Of a stretch of 64,000 nucleotides of DNA, positions 51,183-59,161 are shown piece after piece (the stretch's first letter is position 1; every line of letters starts with the position of its first letter). The stretch is taken from the NCBI GenBank assembly GCA_003635265.1, contig PYIZ01000048.1, positions 124,001 through 188,000 of the forward strand, given 5' to 3'. Origin of the DNA: Candidatus Poribacteria bacterium. Its GTDB lineage: Bacteria > Poribacteria > WGA-4E > PCPOR2b. The position numbers and the translations under genes are program-made. Under the pieces are notes generated by a model that was not told the DNA's origin, ran no database searches, and saw only the letters and a program-made list of their open reading frames with translations.

Positions 51183-52706
51183 TTACTTCTGATTTTGGAT
51201 CCAGCCCCAGAACAGATTGTCGCGTTGGTTGCCCGCATCCAGATACTCGGCTTTCAAACGTGAAAGTTCATCGTCCTTGTAGTTTTGAATTGGATGCCCC
51301 TCACTATCCAGTTCGATGCCGTACTGACTGGCGGCATTGATACCGAAGATGGCGTTTTTCACGGGACCATCAGCAGGTCCCAGCGGTTCCAGATCGTGTT
51401 TGTCTTGCAGGTCTGCCGGGATTTCGATACGGCGTAACGCCTCAATCTGCCATTGCGGCGAACCTGCCCAAATCGAATCGGTCCCCCATAACACGTGACT
51501 CGCACCTAAGCCCTTGATCAGTGTCCCTAGCATCGCCGCTGCGATCCTCGGATGCGTAATCGCTAACGCACCGAAGGAGAGACCGATGTCGGCGTACACA
51601 TTTGATACACCGTATTTTTCGGGAATGGCAGCCATCTCATCAATCCACGGCAGGCGTCCAGTTTGTTCAAAAGTTTCGCTCACCCCGCGTGCGTCACGCC
51701 ACATCTTCAAACCAGCGTGATAAATGTGGAAGTTCAGATCCGGCCAATCCTGGGCAGCCTTCCCAAGATCATCCAACGTCGCATAGTGCCAGTTTGGGAT
51801 ACTCTCGTAGTCGATCGGCAACACCCCCTTGTGGACGCAGATATTTCGGACACCGTACTTGTGGGCTTTCTCGTAGGTCGGGTAGGTCAAGTCTTCATCA
51901 TCCATGCGCCACGGTTTGTCGAAGGTGGGTTCAACACCGAGAACATCGCCGATGGTGTAGCCCTTCCACGAATCCACCTTGAGTTCCGTGGCAGCGCGAT
52001 CCATCGCTTCCAGATACTCTGGAACGCTGGGCCAAATCACACCGTGCGCTAGCATCCGTCGTGTGCCGGACAGCCGATTAACCAGATTGCGTGTGGCTAC
52101 CATCTGATCGTCAGACAGCAGTATCTTATACGGATCAACCGATGGCGACGTGCTGAGCAGCGCAACTGTGGTGTCGCTGTCGAAGAACATATCCTTCAGG
52201 TAGTAATCAAACTTGTAATATGTCAGATCAAGTTCTTGTTCGACCAACTCCGGATTCCAAGGTATCTTGGATTGGTTGTTGCCGCGGGCGGCGTCCCGTA
52301 TCCAGAGCTGCCCCTCCCAACTGTAGTCATCGTGGACGTGGTGCGTGTGAACGTCGAAGATAAATTGGTTTTTGGTCTCGTCCTTTCTTGTTTGTGCTGC
52401 CTCCGAATCTTCGACTTCGGCGGTATCTACGTTGTAGACTTCGCCGTGGATCTTATTCATTGCCAGAAACGCGGCAGCCATACCGCTAGAGGAACGGAGA
52501 TAGGTTTGGCGTGGGATGCCCTGACGACCGGCATACAGCCCAGCTTCTTCCTGAATCAGTGATTCGACCTGTGCCTGCTGCTGAGTTTGTGGAGGTGGGA
52601 AGCATTCACCACTAGAAATGACCTGTGTTGGCACAGGACATTCCACCCGTTTTTGATAAGCGCGTTGTAAGTGTTGAAGCTGCTGGTTGGTGAGCCACAT
52701 GGACAT
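51183..52706 (-). CDS. Amidohydrolase_2 family protein
   Basis: A 507-residue TIM-barrel hydrolase of the amidohydrolase-related ACMSD branch. FIFDVHTHHVHDDYSW near residue 113 carries the HxH metal motif; NFHIYHAG supplies another His and VLWGTDSIW the late Asp. The first ~100 residues are an unusual N-terminal extension (LQRAYQKRVECPVPTQVISS onward) with a Ser-rich signal-like patch, SSSGMAAAFLAMN. The family includes decarboxylases and hydrolases; the substrate is not evident. GGAG precedes the ATG. The 114-residue protein upstream is 59 bases away. Confidence 0.87.
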   Translation of the reverse strand: MSMWLTNQQLQHLQRAYQKRVECPVPTQVISSGECFPPPQTQQQAQVESLIQEEAGLYAGRQGIPRQTYLRSSSGMAAAFLAMNKIHGEVYNVDTAEVEDSEAAQTRKDETKNQFIFDVHTHHVHDDYSWEGQLWIRDAARGNNQSKIPWNPELVEQELDLTYYKFDYYLKDMFFDSDTTVALLSTSPSVDPYKILLSDDQMVATRNLVNRLSGTRRMLAHGVIWPSVPEYLEAMDRAATELKVDSWKGYTIGDVLGVEPTFDKPWRMDDEDLTYPTYEKAHKYGVRNICVHKGVLPIDYESIPNWHYATLDDLGKAAQDWPDLNFHIYHAGLKMWRDARGVSETFEQTGRLPWIDEMAAIPEKYGVSNVYADIGLSFGALAITHPRIAAAMLGTLIKGLGASHVLWGTDSIWAGSPQWQIEALRRIEIPADLQDKHDLEPLGPADGPVKNAIFGINAASQYGIELDSEGHPIQNYKDDELSRLKAEYLDAGNQRDNLFWGWIQNQK

Positions 52707-52765
52707 GGGATTTCTCCGAACGATTTGGCGTGTTTGTTAAGGTTAGATTACTATACTGGAGATCA

Positions 52766-53110
52766 TTAGGTCGAACATACGGGGCATCGGATAACCTGTC
52801 CGTCGTTTGGTTCCGGATGTCGTTCGTTGTCTAGTTTTCCGTCAGGTCCCTCCAGTTGGTGCCACATCATGCACTGTTGCTTGAACGCCGCATCAGTTGA
52901 TTCAACATATTGGAAAGAAAAGACACGGTAGTCGGAGTCAAGCCACTGTTTCAGCGTTTTCGCGAGGTTGCCGTCTGTGCGACCGATAAGCGCGCGGTAG
53001 TGAGCGTATTCTGGTGTCTCTTCGATTCGGCGGAGCAGAAAAACGGCGGGATCTGTATTATTGATGACGGTGTCAATGACACTGTTCGCTAGTTGAAATG
53101 GTCCGTCCAT
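52766..53110 (-). CDS. Small conserved-looking protein of unknown function
   Basis: A 114-residue protein from the ATG at 53110 (MDGPFQLANSVIDTVINNTD), with GAGGA 7 bases before it. A reading 57 bases longer would run through the 28-bp palindrome and is rejected. The sequence AVFLLRRIEETPEYAHYRAL is followed by QWLDSDYRVFSFQYVESTDAAFKQ; a C-terminal pair of Cys (CPVCST) may bind metal. I do not recognise a family. It lies between a PhyH gene (62 bases, with a palindrome) and the amidohydrolase gene. Confidence 0.6.
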   Translation of the reverse strand: MDGPFQLANSVIDTVINNTDPAVFLLRRIEETPEYAHYRALIGRTDGNLAKTLKQWLDSDYRVFSFQYVESTDAAFKQQCMMWHQLEGPDGKLDNERHPEPNDGQVIRCPVCST

Positions 53111-53130
53111 TTCAGCATCCTCGGGCGGGT

Positions 53131-53158
53131 GTAGGGAACAACGATCGTTGTTCCCTAC
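53131..53158. repeat. 28-bp perfect palindrome, AACGATCGTT core variant
   Basis: GTAGGGAACAACGA followed by its exact reverse complement. Both core variants of the family keep the outer GTAGGGAAC and GTTCCCTAC and a central GATC. The copy lies 14 bases after the PhyH stop codon region, between two minus-strand genes. Confidence 0.9.
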
Positions 53159-53172
53159 GAGCTGCATAAATC

Positions 53173-54000
53173 CTATCCATGAAAGAACTTTATACGTTCG
53201 GCTGATTTACCCGCTACCGTATCGGGCGAAAGCGCGCCCTCCCCGAAAACTATCGGAAACGTATCGCCCGTAACCACCGAGCGAGTTCCCACATCCATGT
53301 AAGTCGCACTGAACGCTCGACGGGGTGATGTGGTTGTGTTGGTGCCCGAACGGTGCAACAGAAAGTTGTGTAACAGAATGGCTTCTCCCGCCTCCGCTTC
53401 TAAGTCCATTACATCTTCGTCGTGGGTATATTTCGCCTGATCCTCCTCCGACGTGAAGTGTCTTTCGTTGAGAATCCCCAGATTATTGCTGCCCGGCACA
53501 ATCTGCATACAACCGCTGGCGATGGTCGCTGCATCAAAGGTGGTCCACACCGTGATAATCGGATTGGTATCAATCTTCCAGCCAACACCGATGTCTTGGT
53601 GCCAAACCAGTTCAGTCCCACGCTCGGCGGGTTTGTTCATGAACATGGAGCGAAAAACCGCTACATCTTCCCCGATGTAGCGGCGCGTGATTTGGCGAAT
53701 AAGGGGTTTCTGCATATAGGCGAGAAAGAGCGGATCTTGTTCCAAATCATCAATGCGCCGGTAGTTTAGGGTTGCTTCTTGGTTTCCTACGGTACGGGTC
53801 ATCGCGCTTCCAGTATACCGAGGGTCAAGTTGAAAACGCATGTTTTCATAGCGGATTTTGCCCAGCATAATATCGTCTATGCGTTGTTGGATGGCAGCCA
53901 GTTCATCGGGCGACAGGAGTTTGCCCAGACGGAGATAACCCTGCTCCATAAACTGTTCGTGATGTCGGTCTTCAAACGAGGAAAGCGTTTCCAATTGCAT
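53173..54000 (-). CDS. Phytanoyl-CoA dioxygenase family protein
   Basis: A 275-residue PhyH protein from the ATG at 54000 (MQLETLSSFEDRHHEQFMEQ), with AAGGAG upstream; a 102-base longer reading would translate the hairpin repeat and is rejected. The metal site is complete: LVWHQDIGVGWK (HxD) and the distal His in LHNFLLHRSGTNTT, after IVPGSNNLGI. The N-terminal GYLRLGKLLSPDELAAIQ is the usual cap. Its substrate is unknown. The C45 peptidase gene lies upstream across the repeat at 54029-54102. Confidence 0.9.
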   Translation of the reverse strand: MQLETLSSFEDRHHEQFMEQGYLRLGKLLSPDELAAIQQRIDDIMLGKIRYENMRFQLDPRYTGSAMTRTVGNQEATLNYRRIDDLEQDPLFLAYMQKPLIRQITRRYIGEDVAVFRSMFMNKPAERGTELVWHQDIGVGWKIDTNPIITVWTTFDAATIASGCMQIVPGSNNLGILNERHFTSEEDQAKYTHDEDVMDLEAEAGEAILLHNFLLHRSGTNTTTSPRRAFSATYMDVGTRSVVTGDTFPIVFGEGALSPDTVAGKSAERIKFFHG

Positions 54001-54028
54001 TACCTTAATCTCCTTCTGTTTTATCTTT

Positions 54029-54102
54029 GGCTCATGTAAAGAAGTCGTGCAGCAGAAACCGAGTTTTGAAGAAAAAACTCGGTTTCTCTTCGCGCTTTGC
54101 AC
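54029..54102. repeat. Dispersed 'GAAACCGAG' repeat, copy B
   Basis: The 32 bases at 54055-54086 are identical to copy A (49101-49132). The left flank GGCTCATGTAAAGAAGTCGT corresponds to the right flank of copy A inverted, and the right flank TCTCTTCGCGCTTTGCAC to its left flank inverted, so the whole 74-base unit is present in the opposite orientation. Confidence 0.85.
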
Positions 54103-54127
54103 TCTCTTTTTATATTAACCTTATCTT

Positions 54128-55153
54128 TTAGAGCTGAATTTCTTGATAGGTATTTTGGCACGGATTTCCATCTACAAACAATACCCGCCGGCTCTGTGTC
54201 ATCCCAATCATCGAATATTCTGTGTGCGAATCATCCGTTCCGCCGTGACGGCAGATACTTGGCTGACCGTGATGCCGCAAAATCGCTTTCATATCCACCA
54301 AACTGTAATAGGACAATTCGGAGAGACTCTGTTCAAGGAAGCCCTGCCTTGCTATTGCGTTGCACTTGCCGCTTTCGGTGCGGCGATCGGCATCTGCAAG
54401 CGTTGGCAGTTGATAGCAGTTGACGCAGTTCATGTGCCGTGCGTCTGGTTCTGGGTTGTGCACCTGCATTATTGGGCATGGTGCTTCGATGGAACACATC
54501 ACGCCATCCGCGTCTACACAGACGTGACTGTAGCCTTTGCCGCGCGTCGGGAGTTGAGACAGTCGCCGAACAAATTCCGATGTCGTCCGGCTCTGCATCA
54601 GGCATTCGTAAGCCCAAAGCCGTATCGGAACGAAGTCATCGCTCTGTTGGAAAACGCTTCCAACAGAGGAATGTCCTATCGCCACACCTTCAGCGTTCAT
54701 GCCGTCGGTTGTCGCAACCATGCCGCAGAAGGTAAAGTTTACCATAGGAATTGCGTCGTCTCGGTGGATAACCCGTGCACACCGCGGACGACGCTCGTCT
54801 TTGGCAAGTCCATCGTTGTTCTTACCCCAAAGTGGTCCGTCCGTCCCGTCGTTAAATACAACGTTTGTGCATCCCTCATCGACCACCAATTCGTTGGCGT
54901 ACATCGGGAGATTCAGTTGGAAGATGGTGTCGAGAGGGATGTCGGCACCGGCTGCCGTTCCTTCAATTTCCGCGAGAACCGCTGGCAGATGGGTTTTCAA
55001 CGTCTCTAAAAAGCGTGGAAATCGTTGAGCCCAGACGGCACTGTCGATGTTTGGCGGAAAGAGAGCAAGGTGTTCGCGGATTTCCTCACGCAACGCTTCG
55101 CCGGTGAGACAGCCAATTTCGCGAGGTGAGCCTGAGACTTCAACGACTTTCAT
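54128..55153 (-). CDS. C45 (acyl-CoA:6-APA acyltransferase-like) Ntn peptidase/amidase
   Basis: A 341-residue Ntn hydrolase precursor of the isopenicillin N acyltransferase family. The nucleophile is Cys95 in VVDEGCTNVVFND, the place where the propeptide is expected to be removed. The following GPLWGKNNDG and the block FTFCGMVATTDGMNAEGVAI match the family's substrate pocket. Members hydrolyse amide bonds of acylated amino acids or bile salts, so a role in antibiotic synthesis should not be assumed. AAGGAA precedes the ATG. Confidence 0.88.
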   Translation of the reverse strand: MKVVEVSGSPREIGCLTGEALREEIREHLALFPPNIDSAVWAQRFPRFLETLKTHLPAVLAEIEGTAAGADIPLDTIFQLNLPMYANELVVDEGCTNVVFNDGTDGPLWGKNNDGLAKDERRPRCARVIHRDDAIPMVNFTFCGMVATTDGMNAEGVAIGHSSVGSVFQQSDDFVPIRLWAYECLMQSRTTSEFVRRLSQLPTRGKGYSHVCVDADGVMCSIEAPCPIMQVHNPEPDARHMNCVNCYQLPTLADADRRTESGKCNAIARQGFLEQSLSELSYYSLVDMKAILRHHGQPSICRHGGTDDSHTEYSMIGMTQSRRVLFVDGNPCQNTYQEIQL

Positions 55154-55210
55154 AGCATTTCCTTATGGAGTTTTGGGACTAAAAAATCTTGTCTTCTCTG
55201 CTGTGATATG

Positions 55211-56683
55211 CTAGTAAGGGGACGGCTGCTGCAGCGCAGAGGGGTATGGTCCATATTCCACAATAAGTTCTACCTCATCCACCCTGAGCGGACTTACCAA
55301 CCCTTGCGCTCTTCTTTCCAGAATGATCTCTAACAGATTCTCACTCTGCCTCGGCAGAACATCTCTCAGGTGAAATTCCAACCATTGACCGCCGTAAGCA
55401 TCAATATCTGAGCCGTAGGAGCGTAGGCAACTCTCGTCCTTCAGTGACCTGTCATTGAGTCGAATATCGAGCCGGTCAGCAGATACGAGGTCAGTGATTT
55501 TAATCCTTAGACGGATCTGGCGTATCCGTCCCTTAGAGCCTGTGATATCATCGGCGATGTGGAACGGAATCGGATGTCGCGTCCCAACATCTGAGGCATC
55601 AATCTCGATCGGCAAAGGTGTCGGGTAGTGAGTTTTGTCGTCTTTGGCTTCGCGGTTTCGGGCGACCATATAACACTTGTTCCCCTCTTTTACTAGCTCC
55701 GGGTCACCAAGTTCGGTCAGCATACTGCGTTCCACCTCTCCTAGGGGCCAACGCATGAACCAAGCGTATAAACCGTCAACACCACGTGCCCAGTTGTTCG
55801 CCACCGCCGCCCGCATCTGTTCCGGCGTGGGCCATATCCGTTGCGGTGCCCCGGTGATCACATCGTGGACATAAGGCTGCAGGATGCCATAAATCGAAGC
55901 ATCCGCCTGATGCGCTGTCTCAATCAACCAATCAATGGGGATGTCAGGATCGAGGACCATGTAGGCGTAACGCATCGGAACCACAAAGTCTAGTAGACCA
56001 CGCTCAAACCACGTCCGCACATCAAGACCTTGCGCCAAATTCATCTCCTCTGTGGGCAGTACACGGACGCCAAGATCGCACGAATCGCCACGCCGGCTTC
56101 TGACCATCTCGGCGATCTGTTCGACATATTCTGTCAGCACGGGTATCATGGCAGGAGCGTCCTCGTCCCGCAGGATAGCGCTCCCTCCCGGAAAGGCGAA
56201 ATCCAATTCCAGTCCTTCGGTCGGATACTCCGTTGCCAGCTCTTCCAGCACAGCGAATTGGTGATCACGCACCTCCTGATGTGCCAAGCCACGACCGCCG
56301 TTCTGTAGCCGGTGCGCTGGATCCATACTACCGTGGGCGGGCATCCGCAGGCTAGCAATGAAGTCCAGCCCCTTATCGTGCGCTCGGTCAGTGAGGACCC
56401 GCAATGGATCCAGTCCTCGGTCAATCAAGCTCTGCATGTTGTGCCATGTGCGCCAATACGCAGCCATCTCGAAAGGCTGGATGTCTTCCCCAAAGCGCAT
56501 ACCAATTTTGGACGGGTAAAATAGCCCATCCCCCCGTTCAACACCGTAGCAGAAGGTATCCACCGCTGTGCCAGCGACTTCGTCAACGGGAACCCAAGCG
56601 TCCTCCAGTGTCATCGGCGGCTCAAAGACAAACAGGTAGTAGTGACGTGCGTCATTCATGTAGATGATCCGTTTCTTTCGCAT
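55211..56683 (-). CDS. GH10-like (GHL) family TIM-barrel protein, putative glycoside hydrolase
   Basis: A 490-residue protein. A TIM barrel of about 330 residues resembles the glycosyl-hydrolase-like 10 families: FCYGVERGDGLFYPSKIGMR, GLDFIASLRMPAHG, EGLELDFAFPGG (acidic pair at the strand end), and VPMRYAYMVLDPDIPIDWL. The rest (about 370-490) is a beta-sandwich (IRQIRLRIKITDLVSADRLD onward), likely a carbohydrate-binding or jelly-roll accessory domain. No signal peptide is visible, so it may be cytoplasmic. AAAGGAG precedes the ATG. It lies 57 bases upstream of the C45 gene. Confidence 0.8.
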   Translation of the reverse strand: MRKKRIIYMNDARHYYLFVFEPPMTLEDAWVPVDEVAGTAVDTFCYGVERGDGLFYPSKIGMRFGEDIQPFEMAAYWRTWHNMQSLIDRGLDPLRVLTDRAHDKGLDFIASLRMPAHGSMDPAHRLQNGGRGLAHQEVRDHQFAVLEELATEYPTEGLELDFAFPGGSAILRDEDAPAMIPVLTEYVEQIAEMVRSRRGDSCDLGVRVLPTEEMNLAQGLDVRTWFERGLLDFVVPMRYAYMVLDPDIPIDWLIETAHQADASIYGILQPYVHDVITGAPQRIWPTPEQMRAAVANNWARGVDGLYAWFMRWPLGEVERSMLTELGDPELVKEGNKCYMVARNREAKDDKTHYPTPLPIEIDASDVGTRHPIPFHIADDITGSKGRIRQIRLRIKITDLVSADRLDIRLNDRSLKDESCLRSYGSDIDAYGGQWLEFHLRDVLPRQSENLLEIILERRAQGLVSPLRVDEVELIVEYGPYPSALQQPSPY

Positions 56684-56973
56684 GGGAAAACTCTCCTTTC
56701 TTACAGGATTCGACTGAATACATTTCTGTTAGCAGGCGGTTCTCAATGTTTGAATAAACACCATCGTAGCAGAATTTACCCTCAGTGTCAACGGGAAAGC
56801 AAGAAGTGTGAAACGAGTGATGGACGCTTAAACACTTCCCTTTCAATTGCGTCAAATAACTGTAGCCAGATTGGTTTAATATATCTCTTTTTTCTTTAGA
56901 ATAGCACGCACAAAAAATATCCGGGAACTAGCAAGCGATGGGCGGATACTCATCGGAAAGGAATTTTGTCTGT

Positions 56974-57777
56974 ATGGATACAAATCAAGCTCCAATATCC
57001 ATCTTGAATCTTTCGATCTTATGCGGTTTGGTAGTCCTATTTTCCTTGTTCGCCGCTCAACTTCCACTGTTTGCAGAAAGCCACCCTACAGATATTGATG
57101 TCAAAGCCATCGTCAAACGAATGGATGAACTCTATCGTAGTGACACGAGCCAGACAAACATGGAGATGCAGATTGTTACGCCGCATTGGGAGAGAACCTT
57201 GGCGTTGGAAGTCTGGACACAGGGGATGGACAAGACTTTCATCTTGATAAACTCACCTAAAAAAGAGAAGGGCGTCGCGACCTTGCGGATTGGAAATGAG
57301 ATGTGGAACTATCTCCCCAAGACGAACAAGGTGATGAAAGTGCCGCCGTCAATGATGATGGGATCTTGGATGGGTTCTGATTTTACGAATGATGATCTCG
57401 TCAAAGAATCATCGATGCTCGACGATTATACCTACGAACGCATCACACCGGCAGATGCACTACCCGACCATATCTATATTCAGCTGCTGCCGAAGGAGGA
57501 CTCACCGATTGTCTGGGGCAAACTTATTGTCGCTATCCGAGTGAGTGATCGGATTCCGGTTTGGCAGCATTTCTACGACGAAACAGGGCGTCTGACGCGA
57601 GTCATGAACTTCAAAGAGATCAAATCGTTCGACGGAAAGACTATACCCTCGGTGATGGAGATGATACCGCAGAACAAAGAAGGTCACAAAACCGTTGTAC
57701 GATTCGTGGACGCTGAGTTTGACAAGGGTATCGACGAAAAAGTCTTCACCCGCCGAAACCTCCAGAAGCGAAGATAA
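56974..57777 (+). CDS. LolA-like outer-membrane lipoprotein-sorting protein
   Basis: A 267-residue exported protein (start at ATG 56974, AAAGGA upstream; an ATG at 56938 gives 12 more residues). The signal peptide MDTNQAPISILNLSILCGLV extends to about LFAES. The mature part begins IDVKAIVKRMDELYRSDTSQ and shows the LolA/LolB-type half-barrel pattern with EVWTQGMDKTFILINSPKKE, EMWNYLPKTNKVMKVP and DYTYERITP, typical of the PF17131-like branch. It lies 53 bases before two permease genes and an ATPase gene, and presumably carries the lipid or lipoprotein substrate that they release. Confidence 0.87.
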   Translation: MDTNQAPISILNLSILCGLVVLFSLFAAQLPLFAESHPTDIDVKAIVKRMDELYRSDTSQTNMEMQIVTPHWERTLALEVWTQGMDKTFILINSPKKEKGVATLRIGNEMWNYLPKTNKVMKVPPSMMMGSWMGSDFTNDDLVKESSMLDDYTYERITPADALPDHIYIQLLPKEDSPIVWGKLIVAIRVSDRIPVWQHFYDETGRLTRVMNFKEIKSFDGKTIPSVMEMIPQNKEGHKTVVRFVDAEFDKGIDEKVFTRRNLQKRR

Positions 57778-57800
57778 GTCAAGGACATATAGATTTTATT

Positions 57801-57830
57801 TGCATTTTACGCATTACGTTTTACGCTATC
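57801..57830. repeat. ACGTAAAA-type intergenic motif between lolA-like and permease genes
   Basis: TGCATTTTACGCATTACGTT followed by TTACGCTATC, a member of the ACGT-AAA motif set described at 26977. It takes the place where the ribosome site of the permease gene should be, and none is visible. Confidence 0.4.
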
Positions 57831-59045
57831 ATGACACTTAAAATTGCATTCCGCAACATCTTCCGTCAAAAACGACGCACAATCCTAACTGCGCTCGCGA
57901 TGATTGTCGGGTTTACGCTCTCGTCCGTGTTCATCGGCTGGTCCGATGGCGCGTATTCTGACATTATTGCGATGTTCACGCAAAACCGCATCGGGCATAT
58001 TCAGGTGCATCGGGGAGATTATCTTGATAAACCGTCGCTTTACAAAACGATCGCTGGTTACGAGTCAATCGGGGCAACCATCGGAAACGTAGAAGGGGTA
58101 GAGGCGTGGACGCCGCGGGTATACTCGGCGGGGCTCGGCTCGGTCAGCGAAAAGAGCACCACCGTACAAATCATCGGCGTTGATGTGGCGCGCGAAGTTG
58201 AAGCGACCCGATTTGATCGGGAAATCATTGATGGGAAGGTAATCTCAGCGCAGCCGGCACGTGAGGCGGTTTTAGGGAAGGGGCTTGCGAGAAACCTTTC
58301 TGCGGCGATCGGCGATGAACTCGTGATTGTCTCGCAGGGTGCCGATGGTTCAATCGCTAACGAATTGTATAAGATTGTCGGCATAGCAGAAAGCGGCGAC
58401 GACATCACAGATCGGATGGCGTGTTATCTCCACATCGTAGACGCGCAGGAGTTGCTGGTGCTTGAAGGGCGCTCCCACGAAATTGTTGTGATAGTGTCAA
58501 ACATCAATCGTGTCCACAAAATCACGAAGGGGATTAAAACCGCTCTTGATGATTCGACGCTCGATGTTGCCCCTTGGCAGGTAGTCGCCAAGGATTTTTA
58601 TCGGGCGATGCAGGCGGACAAGCAGGGCGATGCTATCGGACGGATTATCATCATGCTCATCGTTGCTATCGGTGTCCTGAATACGGTCCTGATGTCGGTG
58701 CTGGAGAGAACAAGCGAGTACGGTGTGTTGAAGGCGGTCGGAACGAAACCGAGACAGATCTTCTGGTTGGTGGTTTGTGAGGTGCTCATCATCGCCCTCG
58801 GCAGCATTGTCGTCGGTGCCGGACTCGGCACTGCGGGCAACTATCTACTATCAATATATGGCATCACCATGCCCCAGGAATTTACTTACGGCGGCATCAA
58901 ATTTCAGACAATGTACGCCGAGGTCAACGTACGAAGTCTTATTATTCCTGCGATCACCGTCATTCTATCATCGGGGATAGTCAGTATATTTCCCGCGTTA
59001 AAGGCGGCACGAATTCTGCCAGCTAGGGCAATGCGTGCCCATTGA
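57831..59045 (+). CDS. ABC transporter permease (FtsX/MacB/LolE type), first copy
   Basis: A 404-residue inner-membrane permease. It has four helices in the MacB/FtsX arrangement: one near the N-terminus (TILTALAMIVGFTLSSVFIG) and three at the end, the third preceded by ERTSEYGVLKAVGTKPRQIF, the cytoplasmic coupling region. Between helix 1 and 2 is a periplasmic domain of about 220 residues (NRIGHIQVHRGDYLD onward). With the LolD-like ATPase and LolA-like protein it forms an envelope export system. No ribosome site is seen before the ATG. Confidence 0.9.
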   Translation: MTLKIAFRNIFRQKRRTILTALAMIVGFTLSSVFIGWSDGAYSDIIAMFTQNRIGHIQVHRGDYLDKPSLYKTIAGYESIGATIGNVEGVEAWTPRVYSAGLGSVSEKSTTVQIIGVDVAREVEATRFDREIIDGKVISAQPAREAVLGKGLARNLSAAIGDELVIVSQGADGSIANELYKIVGIAESGDDITDRMACYLHIVDAQELLVLEGRSHEIVVIVSNINRVHKITKGIKTALDDSTLDVAPWQVVAKDFYRAMQADKQGDAIGRIIIMLIVAIGVLNTVLMSVLERTSEYGVLKAVGTKPRQIFWLVVCEVLIIALGSIVVGAGLGTAGNYLLSIYGITMPQEFTYGGIKFQTMYAEVNVRSLIIPAITVILSSGIVSIFPALKAARILPARAMRAH

Positions 59046-59064
59046 AATTAGCAATCAGCAGACA

Positions 59065-59095
59065 GAAACCGAGTTTTTGGCAAAAACTCGGTTTC
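59065..59095. repeat. Dispersed 'GAAACCGAG' repeat, copy C
   Basis: GAAACCGAGTTTTT (59065-59078) pairs with AAAAACTCGGTTTC (59082-59095) around GGC. The loop differs from copies A and B, and only the right flank (TCTCTTATCACTTTCTTTTT) is related. It lies between the two permease genes. Confidence 0.8.
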
Positions 59096-59161
59096 TCTTA
59101 TCACTTTCTTTTTATATGTGCCAATAATCTTATTACACATCAAATTTCACAGCTTAAAATC

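Noticed and set aside
53111..53167. Extended N-terminus of the small protein at 52766
   Set aside because: These 19 codons run through the 28-bp palindrome; the ATG at 53110 has its own ribosome site.
54001..54102. Extended N-terminus of the PhyH protein at 53173
   Set aside because: It translates the GAAACCGAG hairpin repeat; the ATG at 54000 has AAGGAG upstream.
54143..55009. 288-codon plus-strand open frame opposite the C45 peptidase gene
   Set aside because: It is entirely antisense to a gene with clear family motifs, has no ribosome site and reads as compositionally odd sequence.
59042..59161. Extended N-terminus of the second permease, starting inside the end of the first
   Set aside because: It would translate the GAAACCGAG hairpin; the ATG at 59162 matches the family start.
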